A stretch of DNA of 64,000 nucleotides from Pseudoalteromonas sp. DL-6 (GTDB lineage Bacteria; Pseudomonadota; Gammaproteobacteria; Enterobacterales; Alteromonadaceae). The notes below the pieces were generated by a model. The model was not told the DNA's origin. It did no database searches and was given only the letters and a program-made list of their open reading frames with translations. The stretch is from contig NZ_CP019771.1 in assembly GCF_004328665.1 (NCBI RefSeq), forward strand, positions 62,001 to 126,000. Reading direction: 5' to 3'. Both the position numbers and the translations under genes were made by a program. This document shows, piece after piece, positions 1-9,858 of the stretch; positions within the stretch are counted from its first letter, which is position 1, and each line of letters opens with the position of its first letter.

Positions 1-136
1 TTCTTATTGTGTTATTTTCATCCATCTTAACGTGATGTAAGCGAACAGGCTAGCGTATGTCTAATTTAGGTGTTAATAATTAAAAGGCGTGAAATAATCG
101 GTTGTTTTAAACTATAAAAATAATTAATGCCGCTGC

Positions 137-153
137 TGTAAATCCCCTTTACA
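137..153 (+). repeat. Dispersed 17-bp palindrome, copy 1
   Basis: TGTAAATCCCCTTTACA: perfect 6-bp inverted arms around five bases. It is the first of eight related motifs at 137, 1702, 11513, 12824, 17228, 22620, 24681 and 32118, all with the C-run on the + strand. It sits just downstream of the VOC gene and next to its terminator. The function is unknown. Confidence 0.6.
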
Positions 154-161
154 TGAAACAA

Positions 162-189
162 AAAGCCCTACAAAAATTTGTAGGGCTTT
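162..189 (-). terminator. Terminator hairpin after the VOC gene
   Basis: AAAGCCCTACAA pairs with TTGTAGGGCTTT (12 bp, 4-nt loop). A T-run follows on the minus strand, so it ends the minus-strand gene at 212-712. Confidence 0.75.
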
Positions 190-211
190 AAGTGAATAGC
201 TAACATGTATG

Positions 212-712
212 TTAGTAAGCACCAGCGCTGTATATAAGCTCGTAACTGTGGCTGTAAATCTCAAGGATGTTACCAAACGGGTCTTCCATGTAGATCATGC
301 GGTACGGCTTTTCGCCAGGGTAGTAGTAACGTGGCTCTGGCATACGTTTTTTACCACCTGCAGCAACAATACGATCTGCTAAGCCTTCTACATCTGGGTC
401 TTGTACACAGAAATGGAAGATACCGGTTTTCCAGTATTCAAAGTTGTCTTTAGGGTTTTCTTGGTCTTTAAATTCGAAAATTTCTACCCCAATACGGTCG
501 CCTGTTGAAAGGTGCGCTATTTTAAATTTTTCCCAATTTGGACCAAATACATCGGTACACATTTCGCCAATTGGGCTGTTGTCTTCAGTGATCACGGTAG
601 GCTCCATTATGGTGTACCAGCCCATTACCTTAGTGTAAAACTCTACGGCTTTTTCAACATCCGGTACTGAAATACCAATGTGCGAAAAACTACGTGGATA
701 TGTATGACTCAT
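212..712 (-). CDS. VOC (glyoxalase/bleomycin-resistance) family protein
   Basis: A 166-residue single protein of the vicinal oxygen chelate fold, with two beta-alpha-beta-beta-beta modules. His11 (FSHIGIS), Glu77 or Glu80, His100 (GIFHFCV) and Glu151 (GNILEIY) are where the usual metal ligands fall, and the closing DPFGNILE box is typical of the superfamily. The family includes lactoylglutathione lyases, dioxygenases and resistance proteins; the sequence does not settle the substrate. It is divergent from the LysR regulator at 817 across a 104-bp gap, a common arrangement for a LysR regulator and its target. Cytoplasmic; no signal peptide. Confidence 0.85.
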   Translation of the reverse strand: MSHTYPRSFSHIGISVPDVEKAVEFYTKVMGWYTIMEPTVITEDNSPIGEMCTDVFGPNWEKFKIAHLSTGDRIGVEIFEFKDQENPKDNFEYWKTGIFHFCVQDPDVEGLADRIVAAGGKKRMPEPRYYYPGEKPYRMIYMEDPFGNILEIYSHSYELIYSAGAY

Positions 713-816
713 AATAAATACTCCTACTTAACTATGTTTAGTTGATGGAGTGAGTTTACGAATTGACCAACATTAAGTAAAATTATCATTAATCATCATT
801 TTGAGTATATTTTGTA

Positions 817-1683
817 ATGATAAACCCGACATGGTTAAACACGTTTTGTACTTTAGTTGAGGTAAACCATTTTACCCAAACCGCCGAGCGCCTTTATATG
901 ACCCAGTCAGGCGTAAGCCAACATATAAAAAAGTTAGAGCAGCAAGTAGATTGCGCCTTGCTTGAGCGCCACGGTAAACAATTTACGCTTACTGTTCAGG
1001 GGCAAAATTTATATCAGCAGGGTAGTCAGTTACTCAAAGAATGGCAGTTTTTAGAGCAGCAATTAAAAGATGATTCACCTTACAGCGGTTTAGTTAAAAT
1101 ACAGTCGCCAGGCAGTTGCGGGCTGCAGTTTTACAATCAACTATTAGCACTGCAAGTAGAGCACAAGGAGCTAATTATAGATTACCGCTTTGCTCCAAAT
1201 ACCAGTGTTGAACAAGCGGTGGCCAATCACAGTGCCGATATTGGCTTTTTAACTCAAGCGCCTACCCTTAGTGAAGTTACCAGCCACAAAATTGGTAAAG
1301 AATCCCTATTATTAGTAACGCCCGCACATATAGAAAACCCAACGTGGGAGGTTTTATGTGAGCTTGGCTTTATTGGCCACCCCGATGCAAAACACCACGC
1401 GCAGCTTTTACTTAGCGAAAACTACAGTGAATTTGAACATGTTGATCAAATTAAGCAAACGGGGTTTTCTAACCAAATAAGTTTAATACTGGAGCCGGTA
1501 AGTTTAGGGCTGGGTTTTACGGTTTTACCCGCACACGCAGTAAGTGCTTTTAATAAACCTGCGCTTATTAAAACGCATCATTTAACCAAACCAATTAGCG
1601 AAAATATTTATGTGTGCCATCACCGAAATAGGCCGTTAGCAAAGCGTATGCATTGCGTTATTGATGCAATAAAAGCAGGCTAG
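817..1683 (+). CDS. LysR-family transcriptional regulator
   Basis: A 288-residue protein with the standard LysR layout. The N-terminal winged helix-turn-helix lies at about residues 5-62 (AERLYMTQSGVSQHIKKLE is the recognition segment), followed by a linker helix and a periplasmic-binding-like effector domain from about residue 90. It is divergent from the VOC gene, so regulation of that gene is the simplest reading; the effector is unknown. It ends just before a convergent minus-strand operon. Confidence 0.9.
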   Translation: MINPTWLNTFCTLVEVNHFTQTAERLYMTQSGVSQHIKKLEQQVDCALLERHGKQFTLTVQGQNLYQQGSQLLKEWQFLEQQLKDDSPYSGLVKIQSPGSCGLQFYNQLLALQVEHKELIIDYRFAPNTSVEQAVANHSADIGFLTQAPTLSEVTSHKIGKESLLLVTPAHIENPTWEVLCELGFIGHPDAKHHAQLLLSENYSEFEHVDQIKQTGFSNQISLILEPVSLGLGFTVLPAHAVSAFNKPALIKTHHLTKPISENIYVCHHRNRPLAKRMHCVIDAIKAG

Positions 1684-1701
1684 GGCACCTAAATCAGCGC
1701 C

Positions 1702-1718
1702 CGTAAAGCCCCTTTACA
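1702..1718 (+). repeat. Dispersed palindrome, copy 2
   Basis: CGTAAAGCCCCTTTACA: 5-bp inverted arms (GTAAA/TTTAC) around a C-rich centre. It lies between the convergent LysR gene and the siderophore operon end. Same family as 137-153, with the first T changed to C. Confidence 0.5.
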
Positions 1719-1720
1719 GC

Positions 1721-2800
1721 TTAAGCTGTACGTTTAGCTTTTTGCGTAATGTCTGTGAGGCTCTGTTTGCTTTTTAAATAAACCTTGTGCACAGCAAAAG
1801 TAAGTAAAGTCATCAGTACCATCATACAAAGTGTCGGCCAAAGGCTGAGGGTATGATAACCAAGCGCCCCCATAAACCAGCAAATAAGTACCCATTGAAT
1901 AACATAGAGCGCGGTTACATGTTTACTGGCATATAAAAGGGCACGTGTAATAGGGCCATTATATTTATCAGCAAAAATATACTGTATAGCCGCTAGTGCA
2001 CATAAATTTAAGCCAATTAAATAGCTAATACCGCCGCCATTTAAATGGAAAAAGTTGCCAAACTGCCCTTTAAAATCAATGGCTAACCACATGCCGCCAA
2101 TAACAAGTAAAGCAGCACCGAGTTGTGCACATACTTTATATAAGTAATCGGCATTTTGTTGGTTACTAAGATATAAACGACCAAGTACATACCCCGTTAA
2201 TATCGCACTTATCCAAGGAAATACCGGAAAATACACCTGATAGTTATTAGCAAAAAACAAATCGCTAATATAAGGTGAAAGCGTAAATTGTTGCCCCCTC
2301 ACAAACTGGCTCATAACTGCAATTGCAATGGCTAAAACCGCAATCCATATTGTTTTCCAACGGGCAATATTAAGCACACCAAACAGCAATAAGCTAACTC
2401 CAGCCAGTTGTAAAATATCACCTGTTAACACCATAAATTGTAACTGCCCAGCACTGAGCGGACTTTGCCAGCCATAAGCATTTATAAATGCCTCAGGCAT
2501 GGTATTAAATACTTCAATAGGCAGCCAAAACTTGGCCGCATTCATTAAATAAGCAAGTAGTAAAAGCTGTATGCCACGCTTAATTAATAGCAAAGGTGTT
2601 TGCCTGCGCGAAAGCGCCATAGATAGCCCCATTGCCACTAAAAACGAGGCGGTGCCTTTGCCAAGTATATGCACAACCGTACCAAATGCGCTTTCACTTT
2701 GAAGCGTCGTGGAGGCATACATCCATAAGGTATGCACAATAATCATAATAAAAACGCTCGCACCACGCGCAAGATCAATCGTTTTAAGACGTTGGTTCAT
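1721..2800 (-). CDS. Multi-pass membrane acyltransferase-like protein (DUF1624 / heparan-alpha-glucosaminide N-acetyltransferase type)
   Basis: A 359-residue integral membrane protein with about ten hydrophobic segments. The N-terminal motif R-x-x-x-I-D-L-A-R-G-A-S and the early HTLW are typical of the DUF1624/HGSNAT catalytic-like family. It is the last gene of the minus-strand siderophore operon and overlaps the FhuF-like gene by 17 bp, so it is almost certainly translationally coupled. Its role is not determined; acyl transfer onto a siderophore or an envelope component is an inference from family and position. It is not part of the classical desferrioxamine or bisucaberin gene sets. Confidence 0.75.
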   Translation of the reverse strand: MNQRLKTIDLARGASVFIMIIVHTLWMYASTTLQSESAFGTVVHILGKGTASFLVAMGLSMALSRRQTPLLLIKRGIQLLLLAYLMNAAKFWLPIEVFNTMPEAFINAYGWQSPLSAGQLQFMVLTGDILQLAGVSLLLFGVLNIARWKTIWIAVLAIAIAVMSQFVRGQQFTLSPYISDLFFANNYQVYFPVFPWISAILTGYVLGRLYLSNQQNADYLYKVCAQLGAALLVIGGMWLAIDFKGQFGNFFHLNGGGISYLIGLNLCALAAIQYIFADKYNGPITRALLYASKHVTALYVIQWVLICWFMGALGYHTLSLWPTLCMMVLMTLLTFAVHKVYLKSKQSLTDITQKAKRTA

Positions 2801-3422
2801 TGGTTTTAATATCCTTTTTAGGGCAGGTTTGGCATTTGCTATAACCGGCTAAATAATAGCGGCAACAGGTTAAACGCTGGGGTTTTTCAGTAAATGGCGC
2901 ATCAAGATTAAAGTGTTCACAAATAAGGGTGTGCAGTTGACGATGGCAATTATTGATATGTAAAGTAGTAGCAAGGGCTAAGCTATGAGCTCGCTCAATG
3001 GCGCTACTTAATGAATCGAGTAATAACCGTGCTTGTTCTTTTTTACCCAGCGCGTAGTCGGTATTTACCCATTCACCAACTTGGCTTATAAAATGAGTAA
3101 ACGCTTTGGTTTGCTCTGTTTTACTTACTAATACGTCATTATTCAGGTTAAACCCACGACAATAAGCGCCATTTACCGCTAACGGCATGTTAATGGGATC
3201 AGCCGTACTTTGCTTGCAAGCAAACCAATAGCAATAAGCGTAAACAGCTTGCCAGCAAAGCTGTAAATACAAATGCCGACTAATAAATTGCTTAGGCGCA
3301 GTAGGGTACTGCGCCTTACAACGAACTGTTAAAGCGCGCACTAATAATAAGCTCGGTTTAAAAGTTCGTTGCACGGGTTGTTGGCAATATAAAAACTGCG
3401 CAAGGGTAATCGGTTTAGCCAT
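2784..3422 (-). CDS. FhuF-like ferric-siderophore reductase
   Basis: A 212-residue cytoplasmic protein ending in a cysteine cluster: Cys186-Cys187, Cys197, Cys200 (CC-X9-C-X2-C). This resembles the unusual 2Fe-2S binding pattern of FhuF-type ferric-siderophore reductases, which reduce Fe(III) in imported hydroxamate siderophores to release iron. It overlaps the synthetase gene upstream by 8 bp and the membrane protein downstream by 17 bp, so it belongs to the same transcript. The N-terminal part is poorly conserved, as usual for this family. The call rests on the cysteine motif plus context. Confidence 0.75.
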   Translation of the reverse strand: MAKPITLAQFLYCQQPVQRTFKPSLLLVRALTVRCKAQYPTAPKQFISRHLYLQLCWQAVYAYCYWFACKQSTADPINMPLAVNGAYCRGFNLNNDVLVSKTEQTKAFTHFISQVGEWVNTDYALGKKEQARLLLDSLSSAIERAHSLALATTLHINNCHRQLHTLICEHFNLDAPFTEKPQRLTCCRYYLAGYSKCQTCPKKDIKTNEPTS

Positions 3423-5763
3423 ACAGCTTTGCCGATACGGGGTTGTTTAAGTTACCAGCAAACTGCAAACTACCTGCCGGATCCGTTAAATCAACCATTT
3501 GCTCATTATTACCCAGCTGTAAGCGGTTTAAACAAGAGTGAGCAAACTCATCACTAAAAAAGTCATACTCTTTAAATCGCTCATTTAAAGCAGGATTAGC
3601 ATGTTGATATGCTTTAACACTTTGCGTAACACACTGCCAAAAGTCATGCTCTGTAATACGCTCTTCTCGCACTAAAATTGCCACTAAGTATCTAAAGAAA
3701 CAGTCAAATACATCGGTAAATATACTTAATAGCTCAAGTTCTTTAGGCATAGAAACATGAATACGTTCAACCCCTGCAGGCAATACTTCAGTGCTATTAA
3801 GTAAGGCAACCTCTTCACCTATGTCTTTCATATATGCGCCCACAGGCACCGAATTTTTAAGCTTTAAAATGAGGTTTTCGCCGTGAGGCATAAACACTAA
3901 TTTATGCGCGAAAAAACAATGTACTAGCGGAATTAAATAGGCATTAAAGTAGGCACGTAACCACTGCTGCGTGCTCAAACCACTTTGCGCTATCCATTCG
4001 CCCACTAAACTTTGGCCATTATTATCTAAGTGTAATAACGCTGCCATAGTGGTCAGTTGTTCATCACTATTTAAATTATGGTTTGGGTTTTCTCGCCATA
4101 AGCAGGCAAACATTTTACGATAGGGTGTATCTCCCAGCGCGCTTTGCTCAAACGTATGATGGGCATAACCTAAGGTGGCGTATTCTCTAAGCGCTGTAAA
4201 ATTAGCGCCTGCGAGTTGTTGATCTTGGCTAACCTTTTCAAATACCCAATCGTTAATGGCAGGAGTCACCGCCATGTAAGCACGCGATAGGCCACGCATA
4301 AATCCCATATTTAAAATCGACAACGCCACTTTTAAATACGGCTTATGCGGGTGCGAGCAATTATATAAGGTACGAATTGATTGTTGCGCTTGATATAAAT
4401 CGTCACCTTCACCTAAATACACTAATCGCTGATTTGCCAACTCATTTGCAAATACCACACTCAATTTGTGTTGGTACTGCCAAGGGTGAGCAGGAATAAG
4501 TAAGTAATCATCGGGGTTTAGGTTTTGAGCTTTTAGCGCTTTGTTAAAAGCATCTCGGGAGGTTAAATCTAGCTCATCACTTATATGGCTTGGGTAATCG
4601 GCAAAGTATTCACTATGGGCAAAGTCGCATACCGCTTTATGCGCTGCTAACCACAGTACTTTAAACGGTTTGCCTACTTCTGGCGCATAACGTAAAAAGT
4701 CAGCTTTACTAAAACCAATGCGGCCATTATTAGCAACAAAGGCAGGGTGACCTTCGCTCATTGCGGCTTCTATTTTTTGCAGCCCTAAATTAGCTAACTG
4801 CGCCGCTGTTAAAGTGTTATTTTCACGTTTAAAGCACGCACTGGCTAAAGTAGCATTTAGCTCTTCAAGGTAGGTGGCAAGGCGCTTACCCGTTAAACCT
4901 AGCGCAGGCCCTTGCATACTAAAAAAGTGCAACACATCTAGCGGCTGCAGCTCTTCGTTAAGGTTGTAAAAGCATAAGCTTGGCTCGTCTATATCTATAT
5001 GATTCAGTGCCATAGCACGGCCATTAAAAATAAAGTAACCGCCTTCAACATTCACTTTAAAGCCTTGCTTTGTTGTCTCTGCGGCCAATAAACGCTCGTG
5101 CACTAGCTCGGTTAGTGCTTTAGCTTGTAAATGCCGATTTGCCCATTGCCAATGTGGCTGTATCACGTAATCAGTTTGCAAAGGTGCTAACGAATCAGTA
5201 AATAGTTGGCTGTGCCTATCAAAGGCTGCTTTATTACAAAAGCCTAAATAAGCGGCTTTTTCGCCTAGTTGAATTTGCTGGGTGTGAACAAATCCCAAAC
5301 GTTTATTTAAAGTATGAATTTTACTATTAGCAATGTCGGGCTCAACCACAACACGGGCGGCACTGTTTTGAGCAAAAATACTTTGCAGCACGCACTGCAT
5401 CATTTCAAAACTAAAATGGCGCTTAGGTGCCGTGTTAGGCGCTAATAAAATATGCATACCCACATCATTAGGTTCCACCTCGTACGCCGCTTTCATTAAG
5501 CTTTCGTGCTCAGGGCTATAAAGCTCAACTAAAGCCAATAGGTTATTATTTTGCTCGATCACGTATGCCTGATGATGAGGCGTATCAATAATATCTTGAT
5601 ACGCTTTAGTTATTTGTTGCTCGGTTTGCTGCTGCATCCCCCAAAAGTGCGCATACGGTTGCTTAAGCCAATCGCAAACTGTTGGCATATCTGTTTGCTG
5701 TAATAACCGCATCGTCACTTTGCCGGTATGCTGTAGGGTGGTTACAAAAGATGAAAAATACAT
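3415..5763 (-). CDS. Fused lysine/cadaverine N-acyltransferase and NIS siderophore synthetase (BibC-like)
   Basis: A 782-residue two-domain enzyme. Residues 18-180 are a GNAT acyltransferase of the IucB/MbtK type. Residues from about 205 to the end are an IucA/IucC NIS synthetase, with GHPAF at 338-342, NNGRIGFS at 345-352, PEVGKPF at 361-367, the HPWQ box and a C-terminal FhuF-like subdomain. The first domain would acylate N-hydroxycadaverine; the second would use ATP to join and cyclise the units. The same fusion is known in BibC, which makes the dihydroxamate bisucaberin; DesC and DesD are its separate equivalents. The start has a good ribosome site (TTGGAG). The exact product cannot be read from sequence. 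Confidence 0.88.
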   Translation of the reverse strand: MYFSSFVTTLQHTGKVTMRLLQQTDMPTVCDWLKQPYAHFWGMQQQTEQQITKAYQDIIDTPHHQAYVIEQNNNLLALVELYSPEHESLMKAAYEVEPNDVGMHILLAPNTAPKRHFSFEMMQCVLQSIFAQNSAARVVVEPDIANSKIHTLNKRLGFVHTQQIQLGEKAAYLGFCNKAAFDRHSQLFTDSLAPLQTDYVIQPHWQWANRHLQAKALTELVHERLLAAETTKQGFKVNVEGGYFIFNGRAMALNHIDIDEPSLCFYNLNEELQPLDVLHFFSMQGPALGLTGKRLATYLEELNATLASACFKRENNTLTAAQLANLGLQKIEAAMSEGHPAFVANNGRIGFSKADFLRYAPEVGKPFKVLWLAAHKAVCDFAHSEYFADYPSHISDELDLTSRDAFNKALKAQNLNPDDYLLIPAHPWQYQHKLSVVFANELANQRLVYLGEGDDLYQAQQSIRTLYNCSHPHKPYLKVALSILNMGFMRGLSRAYMAVTPAINDWVFEKVSQDQQLAGANFTALREYATLGYAHHTFEQSALGDTPYRKMFACLWRENPNHNLNSDEQLTTMAALLHLDNNGQSLVGEWIAQSGLSTQQWLRAYFNAYLIPLVHCFFAHKLVFMPHGENLILKLKNSVPVGAYMKDIGEEVALLNSTEVLPAGVERIHVSMPKELELLSIFTDVFDCFFRYLVAILVREERITEHDFWQCVTQSVKAYQHANPALNERFKEYDFFSDEFAHSCLNRLQLGNNEQMVDLTDPAGSLQFAGNLNNPVSAKLYG

Positions 5764-5787
5764 AAAAACTCCAATAAATCTTAAAAA

Positions 5788-6966
5788 CTAAGACGCTGAA
5801 CGCGCAGTTCGAGCAACAGCCTTAACCCGCCAAAGCAAAATAAAGGCAAGGCTTGCAAAGCCAATGGCAGCAAAGTAAAACACAACCGTTGTTGAAAGAT
5901 GCTCTACGCTCATACCCACTAGTAACGACGCTAAAATAACCCCGATATTTTGAGCAATGTGCACTTTGGCAAAGTCGCTGCCGTAATGTGCAGGCTCACT
6001 TTTAGCAAATAGCATTACCTCTAGCAGTACCATCACTTGAAATAGCGCAAAACCATATAAAACACGTGATAAAATCACTAACCCAACCGACTCCTGCGCT
6101 TGTAAATAAAGCCCAAGCGCCCCTAAAATAAGTGCACATAACAAAGTGCTAGTGCGGCTTAATGTTGGCAGTGGTAAATGCTGCCTGAAATGGTTAAAAA
6201 CCAGCATAACAAGCGCGGCAAAGGCAGGAACGGCGTATACAACAGCGCTTTGCAACGTACTGCTTTGTGCGTTTAATGCTTGCCAATGAGTAGTAAAGAA
6301 GGGACGAATTAAAAACGCGCTAAAATAAACCACCACACTTAAAAAGCAAAATTGCCAAATAAAATAGGGAATACGTTCTCGCGGTTTTTCAGTCGCTATT
6401 GCTTGCTGATAAATACCTGTTTTTAATGAATACATTAAGTAGGCGCATAATAAAACCTGAACTAGGTCACCGGCACTACTGAGTAATAACGCATAGCGTG
6501 GCTCTGCTAAACTAAAGAAATAACCACCAATTAAAGCACCACCAATCGCACCAAAATGCATCAATACAGAAAACAAACCAATAATAGATAAATGCTTAGT
6601 TTGTTGCTCCAATCGCAGTGCAAATGGGTATATAAGTAGGTAGCTTGCCTTTAGCACCAACATTAGTTGGTAGTAAATCCAAAACTCCCATACATTGGTC
6701 GCAAAGTAGCAAAGCAGGCCAAAACCAGCGGCTACTACTTGGGTTACTAACCATAAAGCCAATTCATTGTATTTTTTAGCGACCTTAGCCCATAGCGGCA
6801 AAGCCAGCATCACAGTAATACAACAGTTAGCCACAAAGAGGCCGATTAACGTGGCGTTACTAATAGCAAATTCACTAGCAAAAAATTGCGGATAAAACGG
6901 TAGCAGCAAGGTATCGCATACCACCGAAATAACCGTCAGCAAAATTAGCGCTAAACGAAGACTCAT
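5788..6966 (-). CDS. MFS transporter, probable siderophore exporter
   Basis: A 392-residue, 12-segment major facilitator protein. It starts inside the stop of the monooxygenase gene (ATGA overlap, 4 bp) and precedes the synthetase gene by 24 bp, so it belongs to the siderophore operon. MFS pumps at this position commonly export the finished siderophore; no TonB receptor is in the window. The assignment to export rather than import is from context. Confidence 0.82.
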   Translation of the reverse strand: MSLRLALILLTVISVVCDTLLLPFYPQFFASEFAISNATLIGLFVANCCITVMLALPLWAKVAKKYNELALWLVTQVVAAGFGLLCYFATNVWEFWIYYQLMLVLKASYLLIYPFALRLEQQTKHLSIIGLFSVLMHFGAIGGALIGGYFFSLAEPRYALLLSSAGDLVQVLLCAYLMYSLKTGIYQQAIATEKPRERIPYFIWQFCFLSVVVYFSAFLIRPFFTTHWQALNAQSSTLQSAVVYAVPAFAALVMLVFNHFRQHLPLPTLSRTSTLLCALILGALGLYLQAQESVGLVILSRVLYGFALFQVMVLLEVMLFAKSEPAHYGSDFAKVHIAQNIGVILASLLVGMSVEHLSTTVVFYFAAIGFASLAFILLWRVKAVARTARSAS

Positions 6967-8282
6967 GCGGCGCTACTCTGCTGTTGTGCTGATAGGGTTA
7001 CATCGCTTAAATCAAAGTTTTGAAAAGCAATTTTTTGCTCAACCTGATAAGGCGAATAACCTAAAATTTCACGTAAAATAATACTATTACGGTAGCAAGC
7101 CATACCTAAATCTGGTGTTACAAAACCATGAGTATGCTGCTCGGCATTTTGTACAAAAATACGTTTTTGTTCGCTATCTACCGCATATTCACGGCTTACT
7201 AAATAACGACCTTGCTCATCTTGGGGTAATTGGTGGGCAATATTATTTAAAAAAGCAGGGCGCTGATATTTAAAGCCCGTGGCGCAAATTAAAAAGTCGG
7301 TTTCTATTGAAAAGGGCTGCTCAAGCTCCTGATGATAAAACTCAGTCAGTAAACGCTTACCTACTTTTTGAGTACCTGTCAGCTTGCTGTTAGTTTTAAA
7401 TGTAGTGGAAATTGGCCCATCAAGGCTTTGCGCGTAGAGGGTGTCGAAAATGTCGTTAATTAAATCGCCGTTAATGCCCTTAAATAGGTTTTTTTGGTTT
7501 TGATTGAGCCAATCTCGCTGCTCAGTTTTTAAATTATAAAAGTAATCTACATACTCAGGAGAGGTCATTTCAAGGGTGAGCTTAGTATACTCAAGCGGAA
7601 AATAGCGCGGTGAACGTGCTATCCAATCTAACTGCAAGCCTTGCGGTACTGCTTGCTGCAATAAGGTGTGGTAAATTTCTGCTGCACTTTGCCCAGCCCC
7701 TACCACAGTAACCCGTTTAGCTGCCTTTAATTCATCAAGCCGATGACAAAAATCGCTACTGTGCATTACGTTATTTGAGTTACTTTGCACAGCGCAATCA
7801 GGAATATACGGTGCAGGCCCTGTGCCCAAAACAATATGGCGAGTCACATAATGTTGCGTACCATTGGGGGTGTTACAGCTAACGGTATAACTCTCACTTT
7901 GCGGGCAAAATTCAACGTGAGTGACTGTTTGTTCAAAGTTAACATTTGAAAGCTGCGAGCAAACCCATTGGCAATATAAGTTGTATTCACGGCGCAATAA
8001 AAAAAAGCTTTCGCGAATATAAAACGGGTATAACCGATTATTCAATTTGGCATAATTTAAAAAGCTATATTGGCTGGTTGGATCTGCCATGGTTACTAAA
8101 TCCGACATAAACGGAGTTTGTAATGTAACGCCTTCCAGCATCATTCCTGGGTGCCAGTCAAATTCACTACGTTGTTCTAAAAATAAGCTTTTTACATCTT
8201 CGAGCGGTTCACTTAAACACGCTAAAGATAAGTTAAATGGGCCAAGGCCAATAGCTATAAAATCGTAAGGTTGATTATCCAT
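6963..8282 (-). CDS. Flavin-dependent lysine/cadaverine N-monooxygenase (DesB/IucD family)
   Basis: A 439-residue N-hydroxylating monooxygenase. The FAD site is near residues 9-18 (IAIGLGPFNL), the NADPH site near 192-200 (TVVGAGQSA), and the substrate-side motif near 333 (CATGFKYQRP). The family hydroxylates the terminal amine of lysine, ornithine or a diamine using O2 and NADPH. With a decarboxylase immediately upstream, the likely substrate is cadaverine (DesB route) rather than lysine. Its start overlaps the decarboxylase stop by one base (TAATG). Confidence 0.9.
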   Translation of the reverse strand: MDNQPYDFIAIGLGPFNLSLACLSEPLEDVKSLFLEQRSEFDWHPGMMLEGVTLQTPFMSDLVTMADPTSQYSFLNYAKLNNRLYPFYIRESFFLLRREYNLYCQWVCSQLSNVNFEQTVTHVEFCPQSESYTVSCNTPNGTQHYVTRHIVLGTGPAPYIPDCAVQSNSNNVMHSSDFCHRLDELKAAKRVTVVGAGQSAAEIYHTLLQQAVPQGLQLDWIARSPRYFPLEYTKLTLEMTSPEYVDYFYNLKTEQRDWLNQNQKNLFKGINGDLINDIFDTLYAQSLDGPISTTFKTNSKLTGTQKVGKRLLTEFYHQELEQPFSIETDFLICATGFKYQRPAFLNNIAHQLPQDEQGRYLVSREYAVDSEQKRIFVQNAEQHTHGFVTPDLGMACYRNSIILREILGYSPYQVEQKIAFQNFDLSDVTLSAQQQSSAA

Positions 8283-9841
8283 TATGCAATTTCCCTATAA
8301 GTTTGCCATGCAATGTGGCTAATTTGCTCAATAACAGCGCGTACATCAGATAATTGGCACTGCGCATTAAGCAATGTAAATTTAAGATAATGGCGGCCAT
8401 TTATTTTTGTACGGGCAACCATGGCTTCACCGGTTTGTAAAAACGTTTGTCGTACATGCAGGTTTAAAGAGTCGAGTAAATCAAGGTCATGTTTTAAGTC
8501 ATCAGGGGCAAATCTAAATACCAAGGCACTAAGCTCGGGGTAGTTAACTACTTCAAAGTCGGGATGGTCGTTAAGTACAATATGCGTTTGGCGCGCAAGA
8601 CCAATAACTTTATCGAACGCACGGCCAAGTGGTGCTTCTCCAGTGGTGCGCAGTGTTAGCCATAACTTTAAGGCATCAAAACGGCGAGTGGTTTGTAGGC
8701 TTTTATCTACCAAATTAGGCGTGCCATTTCCGGCCTCTGCTAATGGGTTTAAATAATCGGCATATAAAGTAATGTGGCTAAAATGACGTTTGTCGCTTAA
8801 TAAAAAGGCACTACAACTAACCGGTTGCATAAATGATTTGTGATAATCAATCGTTATTGAATCAACCAACTCAATGCCATTAAGCGCATTGCGATGGTGC
8901 TCACTCACCAACAAACCACCACCATAAGCGCCATCTACGTGGCACCATAGCTGCTCTTCTTTAGCTAGCATAGCAATATTATGGATTGGATCGATTGAGC
9001 CAAAATCGGTTGTGCCTGCGGTAATAACCACTGCAATGGGTAAATCACCTTGCGCTTTGCTTGTTGCTATGGCGGTTTTAAGTGCCTCCATATCCATTTG
9101 CATTTCGCTGTTTGTAGCCACCGGCACCACGGCGTTGTAACCTAAGCCCAGTAACGCCGCTGCTTTTTGAATACTAAAGTGCGCCACCTCAGAGCAGTAA
9201 ATTTTAAAGCGCGAGGCAACAGCTGGTAAGCCCTGAAGTTTTACCTGATGTTCTGGCGCATAGCGGCTAACAGCCACTTCACGAGCAACTAACATTGCCA
9301 TTAAGTTTGATTGTGTGCCACCACTAGTAAATACCCCATCGGCAGTGCTTGGCAATGCCGCTTTTTGGCATGTCCAATCAATCAGCTTTTGCTCAATTAA
9401 GGTCGCGCCTGCACTTTGATCCCACGTATCTACCGAGGTATTAATAGCGGCAATAATGTGTTCGGCCACCACAGCAGGATAGGTTACAGGGCAGTTTAAA
9501 TGCGCCATATAACGCGGATGATGAAAATACACGGCATGATCTAAATACACGCCTTTTAGCTCTTCAAGCACCGCCGGAAAGTCAGCCAAAGGCTGTGATA
9601 AATCAACATCGTTTACTACTTTTGCTAACGCATTTACCGACACACCTGAAAATGGCTTTTGGGCTTTAGCCATCGCTTGCTGTACTGCCGACAGCCCTTG
9701 CAAAGACGCTATTTGATAATTAATGAACTGCTCTAAATTGAATTGTGGGGGCAGGCCGCTTTGTTCAAATACAGCCTGTTTTTCAATGGTATTAATATTT
9801 AACACTTGAGATTGAGACACATCAACATTCCTTGAGTACAC
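8282..9841 (-). CDS. PLP-dependent decarboxylase, probable lysine decarboxylase (DesA-like)
   Basis: A 519-residue group II PLP decarboxylase (aromatic-amino-acid, diaminobutyrate and DesA superfamily). Visible residues are Asp303 in HVDGAYGG, which contacts the PLP ring nitrogen, His221 and the Schiff-base Lys335 in DYHKSFMQP. As first gene of the hydroxamate operon it should supply the diamine, most likely cadaverine from lysine; 2,4-diaminobutyrate is an alternative. A Fur-box-like site lies about 20 bp upstream of the start. Confidence 0.88.
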   Translation of the reverse strand: MYSRNVDVSQSQVLNINTIEKQAVFEQSGLPPQFNLEQFINYQIASLQGLSAVQQAMAKAQKPFSGVSVNALAKVVNDVDLSQPLADFPAVLEELKGVYLDHAVYFHHPRYMAHLNCPVTYPAVVAEHIIAAINTSVDTWDQSAGATLIEQKLIDWTCQKAALPSTADGVFTSGGTQSNLMAMLVAREVAVSRYAPEHQVKLQGLPAVASRFKIYCSEVAHFSIQKAAALLGLGYNAVVPVATNSEMQMDMEALKTAIATSKAQGDLPIAVVITAGTTDFGSIDPIHNIAMLAKEEQLWCHVDGAYGGGLLVSEHHRNALNGIELVDSITIDYHKSFMQPVSCSAFLLSDKRHFSHITLYADYLNPLAEAGNGTPNLVDKSLQTTRRFDALKLWLTLRTTGEAPLGRAFDKVIGLARQTHIVLNDHPDFEVVNYPELSALVFRFAPDDLKHDLDLLDSLNLHVRQTFLQTGEAMVARTKINGRHYLKFTLLNAQCQLSDVRAVIEQISHIAWQTYREIA

Positions 9842-9858
9842 TTTTTAGGTGCAAGGAT

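Noticed and set aside
137-153. Palindrome read as a TyrR box (TGTAAA-N6-TTTACA)
   Set aside because: The spacer is five bases in every copy, not six, and many copies sit after genes rather than in promoters.
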